Positions 10,690 through 22,884 are shown, numbered from the stretch's first letter. The stretch is 64,000 bases of DNA from Protopterus annectens (GCF_019279795.1 NC_056732.1:176546825-176610824); one strand, 5' to 3'. The notes: a model not told the origin generated them from the letters alone. Made by a program: numbers and translations.

Positions 10690-11620
10690 TAGGAGCTTGC
10701 TGGGGCAGAATTAAGAGGGACACAAAAGAAATCAGGAAAGACTATGGTGAGATTTGGGCTGAGGTAATGCAAGGTAAATGCAGTGAAGAACAGGTTAAAA
10801 AAGTGAAGAACAAGATAGTGACAGAAAGCTGATGGAGCTAGTCATAGAAGGACAAATAGCAATAATTAAAGGAACAGAATATGTGACTAAGAGAAAGTGG
10901 AAGGCACGGGTAGAGCTGGAAATGCATCAAGCAGGGTCAGTAAGGATCCAGTGAAAGTGTCAATAGTGGGAGTAAAGGCGCATCTTGGAAGATTAAGGGA
11001 AGAAGGGGAAGTGAAGCAAGATCACAAAGGTCAACAGAAGAAGAAAGTGACTCAGCTCAGTCAATGAGTGTAGAGAATAAAAAAATAGCTCCTTGGGGAA
11101 GGGACAAAAAGTTCAGTTAGGAGAAAGCTAGCAGAGTGCTGGTAGCTGAGAATCCATTACTAGAGGGTTCCTGTGCAGCAGCAAGGGGAGATGAGCTTAA
11201 TGAAAGCTGAAATGGTCTGTATATTGACACTAGCTAGGGAGGCCACCTTTTGGTTAGGTTATTCATGTAGGCAGTGGATAGCTACACACTGTGGTCCATA
11301 TAGGTATTAATGATCTGTTGAAAAAGACTGCAATAGAAGCAGCAGAAAGAACCTGATAGCTGAAGCCAAGTATAAGGAACAGGGCTGCACAGGCAACTTT
11401 TGGAGGTGCTACAGGTAAAAAAAAAAATCAGCAGTACCTGCAAGGAAAGGATTAGCCAGTATACAACTACTCTCTCGAGGTGAGGAAGGAGCAAGGGAGG
11501 TGAAATGAAGGAGACCATGGGAAAATAAGTTGCACAACAGGGCATGTTCCATTTCGGTCTCAAAAGGCAGTGATGTTAAAAAGATTGTTTGAAAAGGCAT
11601 GTTAAGATTGTCATGTCTTT
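10690..11620 (+). pseudogene. Possible LINE ORF1 fossil (esterase-like)
   Basis: Purine-rich forward sequence with no long frame. Near 11285-11326 it reads HTVVHIGINDLLKK, matching the hhhhxGxNDL block of the SGNH-esterase domain found in ORF1 of CR1-group LINEs (compare VIVHVGVNDLR at 44.78 kb). Downstream lies a basic, broken stretch of the right length. Only one motif supports this, so it is a weak call. The element would be distinct from the better CR1 copies here. Confidence 0.35.
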
Positions 11621-13085
11621 ACGCTAAGATAATAAAAAGTTCTGCCATTGGAAGGGATGGGACTTACGGAGGTTCAGTACTAGGCATCAACATGAACAGG
11701 GTACAAGCCAATGGCAGTGAAAAAAAATAAATTGCTATGGTCACAGTCAGGTGAAAACAAATATGGTAAGAAAATTTTCAAGGGTCTTTAATTCCATATT
11801 GTTTGTAGTGAAAATGCCAGTTATTTAATAATGCAGTGAGCTAAAAAAAAAGCCCAGTTTTATACAGGAGATCATTCAATCCTGTAGGAACATGGATAAA
11901 TTGCAAAAATCAGAAGTGCTTCACCTGAATCACAGCAAGTGAAAGGTATAGCAGAGTGGTAACATGACAGAACCTAGGTTCCTTCCACAACCACAGGTAC
12001 TCAGCCTACAACTCAGCACTGGCAGAAGTATGAAACATTTCTTACCACAGTATGCTGTCACATTTTTGTGCATACTGCAGCATTATCCATTTGCTATACA
12101 CATAAAAAATGAACAGTTCATTAAAAGAAAGGTAAATCTTCTACATTTTCCCTGTGAATGCATGCAACCCTCAGTACAAAATATAAGAAATAGGAGACTA
12201 AAACCAGAATGCTTAAGAAAGGTTCAACATTCTCATTATTAACTGCTCCAACTCCCAACAAATTAACTTCTAAATATTTCTCCACACTGCAGTTTTTAAG
12301 GCTTCATTTAGGAGCCCACAGGATGCATGGTGTGTGTAATAAATGAGTCATATGGTAGTAATGTTTGGATCATACATTCAAATACCTCTGTTTCTGTACC
12401 CCAGCAGACTGCACATTTTTATAGTGGTGACTATATCCAAGTTATATAATAATGTATCATAAATATAATGTTTTCTGTAGTTTTTGTAGAGGATCATTTA
12501 GTTGTATACACAGTCAGTCTATGCTAGCACAGTAAAGTGCCCAGAACATAAGGCAAATGCAGACAGTTGACAGCAGGCAAAAAATACAGAAATAATCAGC
12601 AAAACAGTGATAAACAGCAAGTGCAAAAATTCAAGCAATAAAAGTCTTATCTTTGGTTGTAAGCCTCGGACGGCTCAGATACAGATATCAGGGTACTGGC
12701 TGGTTGCCTAATTCAGAGGAGCATGCTGTGGTTAATAGTGGATTTAACTGATTTGATTTATTGTGGTGCGTAAGCCCTTCATTATCCACTGAACAAAGTA
12801 TTTACTGCTGTTATGTTACAATATTCTGCATAACTAAGGTCATAGCTCTCATTTTTAAGCATCAAAAAACTGCTCTGACACACAAATTATACCATGGGGC
12901 TAAAAGAGAAGTGTGCATTGTTTTACTCAGTAGGTATATATGCAATATAACCACATTGTGTATTAAAAAAAAGTTATGTTCTTACCATAACGTTCCATCT
13001 GTGTTGTTCATCTTCATTCATTCATTGTAAAATTCCCCAAAGCAGGCAGAAAACAGCTCGATATGCAGCTAAATCCAAAAACTTG
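11621..13085. other. Unassigned region
   Basis: About 1.4 kb of AT-rich sequence. Short open stretches exist at 11964-12242 and 12761-13030, but they show no motif I recognise and their composition is that of non-coding DNA. Confidence 0.35.
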
Positions 13086-13215
13086 ATGAATCAACAAGTA
13101 ATCGTACCAAAAAACTTTATTGCAGAGAAAGAAAGCGCTTTCACGGTAATACCATACCGCTTCTTCAGACAAACATGAATGGGGACAGAATAACTTACAT
13201 ACAAATGACATCATC
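13086..13215 (-). other. Possible 3'-terminal segment of a retroelement
   Basis: The reverse strand reads CTGAAGAAGCGGTATGG, TACCGTGAAAGCGC, then GCAATAAAGTTTTTTGG. The order CTGAAGAAG, a short self-complementary core, GAAA, AATAAA recurs on the reverse strand at 22160-22245. These may be the 3' ends of one repeat family, perhaps the outer end of the DIRS-like element next door or a Penelope-like tail. I cannot tell which. Confidence 0.35.
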
Positions 13216-13469
13216 TCAAACAGCTAATAAAACAAACATTCATGCAGCCACATTCTCAGCTTAAAGGCATATGAAGTAGATAATATTTACTAGCATAAAA
13301 TCTGATAAAAAATAAAAAATAAAGATAAAAACATTAACACAAATAAATAAAACTTGAATGATCATGTCCCCATTAGGCCTGTATTAAGGAATAAATGGCT
13401 GTAGGGCGTTTATTGTTGTTTGTTTATATATTTATGAATATTTTTCATGTTTTATTTATTTGCGCTTTG

Positions 13470-14200
13470 ACCTTAGTTGGTAGAAAAACTTTGTTTTGTT
13501 GGTAGGTAAAGGAAATACAATCTCTCAGCCATTTAGTTAAAGTTACTTTAGAAACAGATTTTCCTAATTTTGGTCCTGAGAAGGATACAAATTGGTTAGA
13601 TTTTCATAGTGATTTAGTCCTGTCCAAGTAGAAACATAATTATCTATGCACATCAAGCAAATGCAGGCAATATTCTCCTTTATTAGAAAAATTGGGAAAG
13701 CAGGTCAATTGTTTGATTAGTAGTCAAATCCAAAATAATTTTGGGTAAGAGGGAGGGCTTAGTCTGGAGTGATATTCTGTCTTTATGGAAAACCATGTAA
13801 GGATGTTTTATGCACAAAGCTTATAGTTCAGATATTCACCTTGCTGGGGTAATAGCTACCAAGAATAGAATTTTCCAGGAAAAAAAATTCATATTGCAAG
13901 TGGCAGCAGGCTTGAAAGGGGTCAAATCAAGGACTGTAGAACTAATGTAAAATTCTAAGGTTCGATTGGCTCTTTGAAGGTTGGTCTAATGTGCATGACA
14001 CCTTTCAAAAAGGTTTTACAGAGATGGTGAGATATCAAGGACGAGTCCTGGAAGCCATTATGGAAGTTTGAGATAGCCACCAGGTGTACATGAATAGTGG
14101 AATCTGCCGCTCCTGAATGGAGGAGATTTGATAAATATTCCAGTACAGAGCTCACTGAAGCTGATAAGGGGTCAAATCTTTTCTCTCGAGACCAAATTAT
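13470..14200 (-). pseudogene. DIRS-like tyrosine recombinase fragment
   Basis: The N-terminal core-binding part reads SSVLEYLSNLLHSGAADSTI, VAISNFHNGF and HLCKTFLKGVMHIRPTF (14155-13955). It continues into a catalytic part with LFLVAITPAR*ISEL near 13840-13875, where the first catalytic Arg is kept but a stop follows it. PSLLPKII and a decayed C-terminus come next. The later catalytic His/Arg/Tyr residues are not visible. The family joins circular retrotransposon DNA to the chromosome. Confidence 0.8.
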
Positions 14201-14499
14201 GAATCTTCTCCATTTGCTAAGATAAAGTTTCCTGGTGGATGGTTTGTGGGAAGCCAGAAGAATGTGTCATACAGGGGAGGATAAATTATTCTGCCCGGCA
14301 ATTACTGGAAGTTGAGGAACCACTCTGTCAGCTTGAGACTTGATATGTTTGAATGGATCAACCCTTGCAGGTGCGATAGCAATTCCAGAGTTGGATCCAG
14401 AATCCACGGTTGGTGGAGTAGGTGAGGCCAAAGGAAGGGAAACCAAACTTGTTGGGGCCAATAGTGAGCAATGAGGATTACTCTGCTTCTCAACTGAAG

Positions 14500-15420
14500 A
14501 GCTTTCTATAGGAATTGCAGGATCAGAGGAAGAGGCAGAAAGGCATAAAGACATCCTGTGGGCCAATCATGTATTAGCGCGTGCCTTGGGGACTCCCCCG
14601 GGGGGATTACAGTAAAGTAGCTGCTGCATTTGTGGTTTGCGGGGGATGCAAATAGATCACAGCAAGGCTTGCCCCAGTGACTGAAGATCTTTGTCACTAT
14701 GACAGGGTTGAGGGACCACTCGTGCGGCAGGATAATGCATCTGCTCCACTTGTTTGCAATTGCATTGGAATCCCCAGGAATGTCCATTGCTATCAGAAAG
14801 CAGTTGAAAGATATCACCTATTGACAAATTCTCATGGCCTCTCGGCACAACGGGTAGGATTTGGCTCCCCCTTGTTTGTTGATATACTAGACTACAGACA
14901 TGTTGTCCAACTGGATAGCAATTGTCCCTGATGGGAGGACAAATTGGAATGCTTGCAATGCTAGAAGCACTATGCCCTCAGTTCTAGAACATTGATATGC
15001 AGGTTGGCCTCCATGGAGGACCGAGTGCCTTGGACTGTCTTCCCCTGGAAATGCCCCCATCCCCACCCCATCAGGGAAGTGTCTGTGGTCACTATGGCCT
15101 TGGGCTGAGAGGGGGAGAAGGAATGGCACCATACGTCTTTTTCTGGCTTCATCCATCAAATTAAGTCTTATTTGCATCAATTTGTTATGTGGATCTGAAA
15201 GGACATAGGATGAGTTAGAGGGCACCACTGTGCTGCTAAGAGCCATTGTAGGAATTTCATGTGTAATCTTGCTAGGGGAACTATAGTGATTGATGCTGCC
15301 ATTGATCCTCATGGCTGAAGGACTGCCTGAGCTGAAAGCTTGTCCTAAGAGAGTATCACATGTACTTGAGACCTTAGTCTTTGTAACCTGTGAAGCAGAA
15401 GGGTGACTAAGCAAGACTGA
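14500..15420 (-). pseudogene. DIRS-like RNase H and RT connection fragment
   Basis: The reverse strand shows TTDTSLMGWGWGHFQG (RNase H strand 1 with its Asp), ANLHINVLELRA (the HINxLEL helix) and GTIAIQLDNMSVV (the DN pair). After these come IPGDSNAIANKWSR, EWSLNPVIV and CDLFASPANHKCSSYF, the usual tail of DIRS RNase H. The pieces occupy different frames. The role is removal of the RNA template during reverse transcription. Confidence 0.85.
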
Positions 15421-15423
15421 GTG

Positions 15424-16190
15424 TCAAGTTGCCCCTATGAATTCCAGATTTTTAGTAGGAGTAAATTTGGACTTTTCTTCGTTTATTGAGATCCCTAAGG
15501 ATCTTGCTAGCTTTAGGGTGTAATATAAGACTGTAATCAGCAGATGCTTGGTATGGGTGGTAAGGAGCCAATCATCTAAATACGGAAACACCCAGAATCC
15601 TTGCAGTCTCAAGTGAGCTGTTATCACTGCCATGCATTTAGTGAACACTCTGGGGCCATAGAGAGACTAAAGGGCAGTGCACGGAATTGGTAGTGATTGG
15701 CTCCCAGCCAGAAGCGGAGGAATCTCTTGGAGTGTTTGTCCATTTTTATGTGGTAATATGCATTTTGGAGATCTATCGAATACATCCAATCATCTTTCTC
15801 CAGAAACGGAAGGATAGACTGAACCGTGACCATCCAGAATTTTGTCTGTCTGACAAACTTGTTTAGGATGTTGAGGTCTAAAATTGGCCACCAGTCCCCT
15901 GTCTTTTTTGGCATTAAAAAGAACCTTGAGTAAAATACAGATTCTATCTAGTCTGGTGGGACTATTTGGATGACTTTTTTTAGAAGCAGCTTTTGTATTT
16001 CCTGAGCTGCTGCTTCCCGTTGACTGGGTGGGACATCAGGAATTTGCTCTTGTGGCTTTGGAAAAGAATTGAAAGGGATGTGATAACCTCTGGTAATTAT
16101 CGTATGCACCCAAGAATCTGTTGTTATGGATTGCCAGGCAAGGTGGTGCAGAGAAAATTGTCCCCGACTTCTTCCAGAGGTAAGCAATCA
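15424..16190 (-). pseudogene. DIRS-like reverse transcriptase fragment
   Basis: Three frames cover the RT: SWVHTIITRGYHIPF with AAAQEIQKLLLKKVIQIVPP (fingers), LDLNILNKFVRQTKF with MYSIDLQNAYYHIKMDKHSK (motif A, SIDL), QFRALPFSLSMAPE (motif B) and VFPYLDDWLL at about 15562-15590 (motif C with both Asp). The order and spacing are those of DIRS-group enzymes. Frameshifts near 15640 and 15930 break it. Confidence 0.9.
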
Positions 16191-16499
16191 GGATGCTCTT
16201 CAGGAGCGCTGATAGGGTTGTCCAGAGAAAGAGTCTCTAGATCCCTGATTATGTGGACTCTCTCTGCCTCTGGAGGGGCATCTTCCTGATGAGTTCCCCC
16301 CTCTGCCCTGGGGGGAGAACTTGCCATGTGTGTCGCAGAAAGGATCCTGGGCTTTCCTGTACCACATATTTCCACTCCTCTGATTCCTAGAGAAGGATCG
16401 TTGGGGAGTGGAAAAAATGCATGCCCATGGCAGACATGGTCTTGCCATTCTTTTCACACCTGGCTAATGTGTCTTTTACCTTTGGGCCAAAAAGAGAGG

Positions 16500-17940
16500 A
16501 AGCTTCCACAGGATTGTTGAGAAAAGAAGACTTAAAAGGGTCTGTAAAAATCACATAGTCACATCCAGGTGTGACATCTCATGACAACGCCTGCACCTGC
16601 TGCTCTAGCCACCCCTTCAGTAGTAGGAGAAATCAACTGCATGGACGAATTAGATATGGACTCCAGGGTGACAAGCTGTGAGGCAACTTTGTCATGTACC
16701 TCATCAGATACTGCTCCTGCTAGGGTTCCCGAGAGTTCCATGATCAGGTCTCTTTGGAGATGGGTAAAATGTGCCAAGTAATTCAAGGACCAAATGGCAA
16801 AGGTCGATGAAGCATATACCCACTTCCCTAACTTGTCCATCACCCGAGACTCCCTGTTTGGAGGATGGACAGTAGGAATCTCCTCAGCAAATTCTTTCTT
16901 AGTGGCTGCCGCCACCACCATAGCATCTATTGGTAAGCCTTTGGACCAATGGGGGTGATCCTCTGGAGGGGAGAGAATTTTGTCTGATCTCTGGGGGATA
17001 GGTTCAATGGTGTCAGGATTCCTCCAAGCATGCTGCACGATGAGGTGAACTAGATCATCTGCAGGTGGGGTACCCAGGAAGTAGAGGGTCAAGCACGGAA
17101 AGCCTGCAAGAATACATACTCCACAGAGGAAGGGTTGGTGGGCTTCCAGTCTCCCCGCTGCTTTAAAATTTCTAGTATGTCTCCAAAGGAGACATCCTAA
17201 GGGGGTGATCGTGGGGACCCTTCCCCCTCATCGTAATTTGTATCTTCAGTAAGGGATTCTTTGGGGGAATCCATGTGCTTCCTCTTGCAAAATCTCTTAT
17301 GGAGTACCTCCTCAGCAGGCCCATCTGAAGAGGACTCCAAAGAGTGGGTGCCCTGTGGAAGGGTATCTTGAGGTTCCCATGCTTGATGTCCCAGAGTAGT
17401 GGACTGTGTCAGATGCGGTTCAGAGGACATGCATATATAGCATTCTGGTGCCGAAGGAACCAGCTGTGAGCCTGCTAAGGCAAGTGCCCTCTCCATCACC
17501 TGGAAAGCAGGCCCACCTGAAGAGAGATGGGAGCCCGGAACTGAGAAGGACAATCCTGGAACTGGGGTCACACCCGGCTGTGAGAGGCCCAACTCAGGGA
17601 AGGAGCCACGAGAGGACTCAGTGCTGCCAAGACAACCTGAACCACAGTAGACGGTGCTGTAAAAAGTCGAGGGCAATGGGATAGGTTTGCAGCCATGGTA
17701 AGATCTACCAATGGAACCAAAGAAGCTGGAATCAGGATAGGCATTTGCATCAAGGGCTCTGATACCACCAAGGAGGTTGAAGGAGAAATATATATCAGAA
17801 TCTGTGGAGAAAATTCCTCAGCTCCGGGTGAGAGGGAGGATTCAGAAGAAGTTGGAATTCCTCTGGCCACCAGGAGCTGATCCATGAGTCTCACTACGTC
17901 GAGTTCCAAAAGACTCCTGGAGGAGCAGGTCGACATTCCC
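16500..17940 (-). pseudogene. DIRS-like gag, C-terminal part
   Basis: Reverse-strand frames 17936-17568, 17676-17197 and 17092-16559 follow one another. The last has LVHLIVQHAWRNPD, then SRVMDKLGKWVYASSTFAI and HFTHLQRDLIMELSGTL, resembling the capsid-like C-terminus of DIRS gag proteins (RLDxLGRKxYxSAAxxLRIANY). The middle is a low-complexity Ser/Pro-rich stretch. Frames are broken twice. Confidence 0.72.
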
Positions 17941-18045
17941 GATGGAGAATCAGGGCAAGAAAGGGTCTCAATTGTTGTCTGAAAAAAGGATCTACCGATG
18001 GGCAGTATCAGGTCCGAGGTAAGATTCCACCCTTTGGCACTGTGG

Positions 18046-18657
18046 TCAAAGGACCAGTAAGTTGTGTAGGAGGGGGGTAGTGACCTGAATTGGGGAGACT
18101 ATTTCTGGTACTGAGATGGGCATCAGTACCACAGCTGAGGTTGGTATCATAAGAGTTGAAGTCTTGGACAGTTCTGTAATCGAGGACGCCACAATAGAAG
18201 GGGTTTGAGGCCCCAGTGCCAAAGACGGCACCATAGAAGGGGTTTGAGGCCCCAGTGCCAAGATTGCAGAAGTCAATTTAGGATGTTTAGACTTTGGTTC
18301 CATGGCAGACTTAACAGATTTAGACTCACTGGTATGTGGAGAGGAAGGTACAGATTGACTCCTCTTTTTGTGTTCCTTTTTAGGAGGTGTTGAGCCCTCC
18401 GTCTCAGATAGAACCTCCGAGAAAGGAGTTTTTAGGAGACCTTTCAGTATTAATTTATTCTTTCTCTCAATCAGAGTGTAGGTGCTAAAGCCCTTACATA
18501 AGTTGCATGGGGGTTGAACTTTCAAATGCGGTACCCCGAAACAATAAACACAGGACAAATGTCCATCAGAATTTGGCATTTTCCTGCCACGCTGATCGTA
18601 TTGCTTAAATCCTGTTGTCCCCTTCTTACCAGCCATTATCAACAATTCAAGTGACAA
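18046..18657 (-). pseudogene. DIRS-like gag, N-terminal part
   Basis: A 203-residue frame. It starts at or just after 18657; an internal Met gives MAGKKGTTGFKQYDQRG. The knuckle HLSCVYCFGVPHL...PPCNLCKGFS is characteristic of DIRS-group gag. Downstream is a basic Ser-rich segment with a tandemly duplicated 16-residue unit (ALGPQTPSMVPSL, ALGPQTPSIVASS), visible as a direct repeat in the DNA at 18197-18262. The protein would bind element RNA. Confidence 0.82.
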
Positions 18658-18703
18658 AACAGTAATGAAGGAAAGGATCTGTCAGAATAACAGTATACGA
18701 AGC

Positions 18704-18704
18704 A

Positions 18705-18780
<76 letters not shown>
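18704..18780. repeat. (CA)n microsatellite
   Basis: Perfect CA run in the presumed 5' leader of the DIRS-like element. Confidence 0.97.
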
Positions 18781-18783
<3 letters not shown>

Positions 18784-19330
18784 TAAAAAAAAAGGAATGA
18801 CTGATTTTTTTTTTTTTTTTAGTTACCAACAATGGTAATGAAGAAATCCCAATGGGTAAAGGGGAGGAAAAGAAAGAGGGGAGAGGGGGAGAAATACCAG
18901 CAATGGTATTAGAGATTACTACAGAGGAAGGGAGGCCTGTATCAGCAATGGTATGAAGAAATACCAAAATTTGGTAAAGAAACAGAAAAGAATGACTCAA
19001 ACAGGTAGCGAGGGTAAGCAAACTATAAATAACTACTATAAGGTAGAAAAATCTCAAAGTTAGAGAAAAATTATTTAAGTTGAAATATAAATTCTAAACC
19101 ACTTAGCTTGAGAGCTGGCCTGACATGTCTTGATACTCTACAAGGCAAATGAGATTTGATAGAGAGAGGGGCACTATGGATGAGAGTTTTTTTTAGCTTG
19201 CGTGAGCTTGTTATACCGGCCAACTCAGTTCCGAGGATGGAACCGATACCCATCAGTAATGAATGAATGAATGAATGAAGATTAACAACATCAGATCCTT
19301 TTTTATTAAACACATTTCACCAATAAAAAT
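18781..19330 (-). other. Probable 5' leader of DIRS-like element
   Basis: Purine-rich sequence carries three spaced copies of an (A)GCAATGGTAT-like word (18832, 18900, 18943). Next to it is a segment with GGTATCGGTTCCATCC and CTCGGAACTGAG (an imperfect palindrome) and an (ATGA)n run at 19259-19280. Position suggests leader or terminal repeat, but no matching copy lies on the 3' side. Confidence 0.4.
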
Positions 19331-19439
19331 TTAGTATAACCATGAATAGCTGTGACTTTATCATGAACATCAATAATTCTGAGTACAGCAATGATAAAAC
19401 TAAATGACTGTCATCACAGGATCATAGGATCATAGAAAG

Positions 19440-21240
19440 TTACTATACTAATGGCCCTGAGGCCCTTACAAGCCTAGCCAATTTTCTCCCTTGTAGTGAT
19501 GCTATTAGCAGACCTAACTCAACATCTGCTGCCCCTGTCCAGAAGGGACACAGGTGAAACCCAGTGTTGAATTTGCAGTTTCCCATCCAATCATCCATAT
19601 TACACTTAAAAAGGGTTAGTGATGGGCTCTGTTTCACTAGGATTGGCAGCTTATTCCAAAGTAGATGAAGCCTTTGGGAGATGAACCTGTCTCTCTAGCA
19701 GGTCCTGTTAATATCGCTTCTCATGTTGAGGTTGCTAGAGCAGGTGCAACGAGCACCATTTGACTTGCTAATGTGCAGCATTTACATCAGGGCAGAATCT
19801 AAGGTTGCCCTATAAGCAAGGCAAAAATAACCCCCTGAGTAGTCTGTATGACAGAGTACAGAGACAGGGTATTTAGTCTATAAGCATACAGCAAGTGTTG
19901 GATGTTTTGAATTTTCTTTGTAAGGTACCTCTGAGGTCTCTCTAATTGCTGGAGGTGCCTGGTGAAATACATACCAAAGGGGCATTATATTCTATTATTG
20001 GTCTGATAAGAGAAGAGTATGGGGGGGGTTAAGACTTCTTGTTTCCTGGAGGCAATGCCCTTATTAATAAGATGGGTAATGTAGAATGCTTTCCTGACCA
20101 CTGAAGAAACATGACGGTTAAAGGAGAGGTTGCTGTCAACCTGGGTGCCCAGATCTCTTACCATGGATTGTGTACTTAAGGTGTTGTTGTTAATGTGGTA
20201 CTTTGCAGGGACATCTCCCTTGCTGAAGGGGATGATGCACTTTTCTGCAGCATTTAACTTGAGCCTGTGACTCGGCACCAGTCATTGGTTTGAGTAAGAC
20301 CCTCCTGAAGTGTGTCAGTGTCACTAGGGGATTCTATAACTGCACCCAGCTTGCAGTCATCTGCAAACTTTGTCAGCCACATGCCCTTTGTTTTGGGCGG
20401 TACTTCTGAAAAGTAAATTCTAAACAATAGGGGACCCAGCACTGAGCCCTGTGGTACTCCACTGGTTACTGGTCTGAAGGTGGATGAGAAGTCCTCTATT
20501 TTAACTGTATGTGTTCTATTGCTGAGCCAGTTTGCATCCCACCTGATGATATATTGGTTTACATTTGGTTGGGTAAGTTTATTAATGATACCTGAGTGGG
20601 GAATGGTGTTGAAGGCTTTTGCTAAGTCCAAATAGACTGTATGCACAGTTTTGCCCTCATCCAAGGATTTGGTGACTGCCTCAAAGTCCACCAAGTTCAG
20701 TACACAGCCAAAATGGAATAGGTCAAGTGTTTGGATGTCTCCTATATCCTTGTTGATAAGGTCCATGATGATTCTCTCCATGGCCTTGCATATAAGCCTG
20801 GTCAGGCTTATGGGTCTGTAGTTTCAGGGGTCAGGAGAGGAACCCCTCTTGTGGAGGGGGATGACAGTGGCAGTTTTCCATTCTGCAGGGACATACCCAG
20901 TGCACAGATTGTGGTTGAAGAGGGTATGCAGAGATGCAGCTAACTCTTGTTTTGGGCAATTTAGGATGCAGCCAGGGATGTTGTCCAGTCCCACAGAGGC
21001 TGTGTTTTTTGCCTTAGAAAAGGCATTAAGGACTTGTTCCTTAGAGATTTCAGGAGGAGAACATATAGGAGGGATGTCTTGTGGTATATGGGGCGGAGAC
21101 AAGGTCGAGAAGTTCTCACTGAAAGTATCCACCTGCAGGTTAGCAATATTTCCAGGTTCAGTACATGTTGTGCCATTTACAAGTTCTGCACAAATCTGGG
21201 ATTTTCCTTTGAGGTTGCAGATGTAGCCAAAGAATGCCTA
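19440..21240 (-). pseudogene. CR1 reverse transcriptase fragment (copy 2)
   Basis: Ordered RT pieces are KAKNTASVGLDNIPGCILN, YVPAEWKTATVIPLHKRG, ICKAMERIIMDLINKDIGD, HTVYLDLAKAFNTIPHSG (motif A, with N replacing the second acidic position), VTSGVPQGSVLGPLLF and KFADDCKLGA (catalytic FADD at about 20357-20368, intact). The thumb region continues to WMGNCKFNTGF near 19560. A short deletion sits at HFGCVLNLVDF, where the KGRSCL residues are missing. Frames change at least four times. Confidence 0.88.
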
Positions 21241-21574
21241 ATAGATACCCTTAGCTAAGGTGGCCAACTTAGATTTGTAGTCATCTTTAGATTTTTTTTA
21301 CTAGGTGTCTTATTTGTTTTTTTAGGCTGAGGAGGGAGTCCTTTGAGTAAGTGATCTTCTCTTACTGCTTTCTTTCTACTGTTATATAGCCTGTTTCTGG
21401 TAGATGTCCACCAAACAGTTTTTTTGTCTTTTGTGAGGAACTTAATTTGATCCTGACGGGTACAGCTGATTCGATGCTGTTGTGTAGGTGTTTATACAAG
21501 GCTTTGGTGTAAAACTCAGCATAGGTACCCTTGCCATTGGTAGGGGCAGGAGCTATGAAACTAATAATATTGCC

Positions 21575-22020
21575 TCAAAAAAGGGTGTAGTTAGCTTTGG
21601 AGAAAGTTTTTAGTCTTGTTTCAGCTGGAGGTGGGTCAGACGTGATTGTTATTTCTGGTGTGACTGACCTGTGATCAGTTCTCACCAGGGATGACTGCAC
21701 TCTTGTGGTGGTGCAGTGATCACCCAGGTTTGTAAGCACTAGATCCAGAATGTTTGAACCCCTTGTGGGGGTGTCAACTAACTGGTCCAAGGCATTTAAG
21801 TTTACAGACTTCAGAAAACTCTGGGCAAGTGCATTGGTACAGGTGTAGATGGACCAGTTTACTGATGGGTAGTTGAAGTCTCCAAAAACCAGGGTGTTTG
21901 GTGGCATATTGAGTGACTCCATTAGGTTCAGACAGGCATTGTGAGTGTCCAGGTTCATGGAGGGGGTCCTATAACTGGCAATAATTTGGAGAGATGTTTG
22001 TAACCTTTGACCTTTACCCC
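21575..22020 (-). pseudogene. CR1 endonuclease C-terminal fragment (copy 2)
   Basis: The frame shows IIASYRTPS, NTLVFGDFNYPSVNWS (GDFN), LDQLVDTPTRGSNILDLVLT and SSLVRTDHRSVTPEI (the DH pair of the catalytic His), then the linker KTFSKANYTLF. The N-terminal half of the domain is absent because the element is truncated near 22020. Residues upstream of 22020 in the same frame are unrelated. Confidence 0.88.
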
Positions 22021-22159
22021 AAAAAGTAGAGTGTAATGGCAGGTCTGCAATACTAGTAACCAAACAATAAAACACACACAAAAACAGTCCTCCCAAGAAG
22101 AGTATGAGCTGTATGTTAGGTGCCAACACAAATATCTGCCAGAAGAAGAAAATAGCCAC

Positions 22160-22260
22160 TGAATATTAAAATAAGGTTTATTCACTACCAAGTGTTGAGT
22201 CCTTTCATCCTAGTAACATTTAGGACTTCTTCAGAGCAATAAATACATATAAAAATTTCA
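22160..22260 (-). other. Retroelement-like terminal segment
   Basis: The reverse strand reads CTGAAGAAGTCCTAAATG, ACTAGGATGAAAGGAC, AATAAACC. It has the same order of motifs as 13086-13215, with a short hairpin (GTCCTAAATG / near-complement). Family unknown. Confidence 0.3.
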
Positions 22261-22266
22261 ACACGA

Positions 22267-22283
22267 GTGTGTGTGTATGTGTA

Positions 22284-22321
<38 letters not shown>

Positions 22322-22332
22322 GATATATATAA

Positions 22333-22380
<48 letters not shown>

Positions 22381-22418
22381 ATATACACACACACACATAT
22401 ATAGATATATATGTAATA

Positions 22419-22484
<66 letters not shown>
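22267..22484. repeat. Compound (TG)n/(TA)n microsatellite
   Basis: TG-rich start, then TA tracts interrupted by short ATATAAA units, an AC run and a final long TA tract. Confidence 0.97.
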
Positions 22485-22487
<3 letters not shown>

Positions 22488-22884
22488 TGAGAGCAGAAGT
22501 GTGGTGGGTGCAGTCTCCAATAGCAGGAGGAGGTGGGGTATGTGGAAATTGGTCCCTTGCAAAAACATTTTAAGTATGTAACAGCAACTTCTGAAGATTC
22601 TGTGTTACTTGTGTTAAACTGCACTTAAGTTTTCATAGCTTCAGGACTCGCATAATCAAGGCTCAACTATCCAAAAGGGAACTGCTTTGCAGGCACTGGT
22701 TTACCACTGCTGAGTACATTTCAAAAAAAGCCATAAACACAGTGCTTCAAAATATTAGCCTTTTTGTGTGTGGGTTGTTACTTTTCTCTCATTATTTAAT
22801 TTCTTTGCAGAGATAGCTTAACAAGAAGGGATGCTGGACTGTATGACTCAATATATTGCCAGTATGTTTTAAAATTTCTGTAAG

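Larger units (their letters stand above)
13470..18660 (-). mobile_element. DIRS-like tyrosine-recombinase retrotransposon
   Basis: A reverse-strand element about 5.2 kb long in its coding part, in the order gag, second gag segment, RT, RNase H, tyrosine recombinase. The gag Cys/His knuckle, the RT box YLDDWLL and a recombinase downstream of RNase H together identify the DIRS/Ngaro group. These elements integrate a circular DNA copy through the recombinase and do not use an integrase. All frames carry shifts and stops. Flanking sequence to 19.3 kb on the 5' side and 13.1 kb on the 3' side may belong to it, but I could not match terminal repeats, so DIRS and Ngaro cannot be separated. Confidence 0.88.
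19416..22020 (-). mobile_element. CR1 LINE copy 2, 5'-truncated
   Basis: Reverse-strand CR1 from mid-endonuclease to the 3' tail. It begins abruptly near 22020 and ends with a tail of three repeats (CTATGATCC-type, 19412-19438) after the AAATTGGCTAGGCTTGTAAGGG block. The tail unit here is TATGATCC, whereas copy 4 has TATGAACC. Coding is broken by many stops and by small deletions. Confidence 0.9.
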
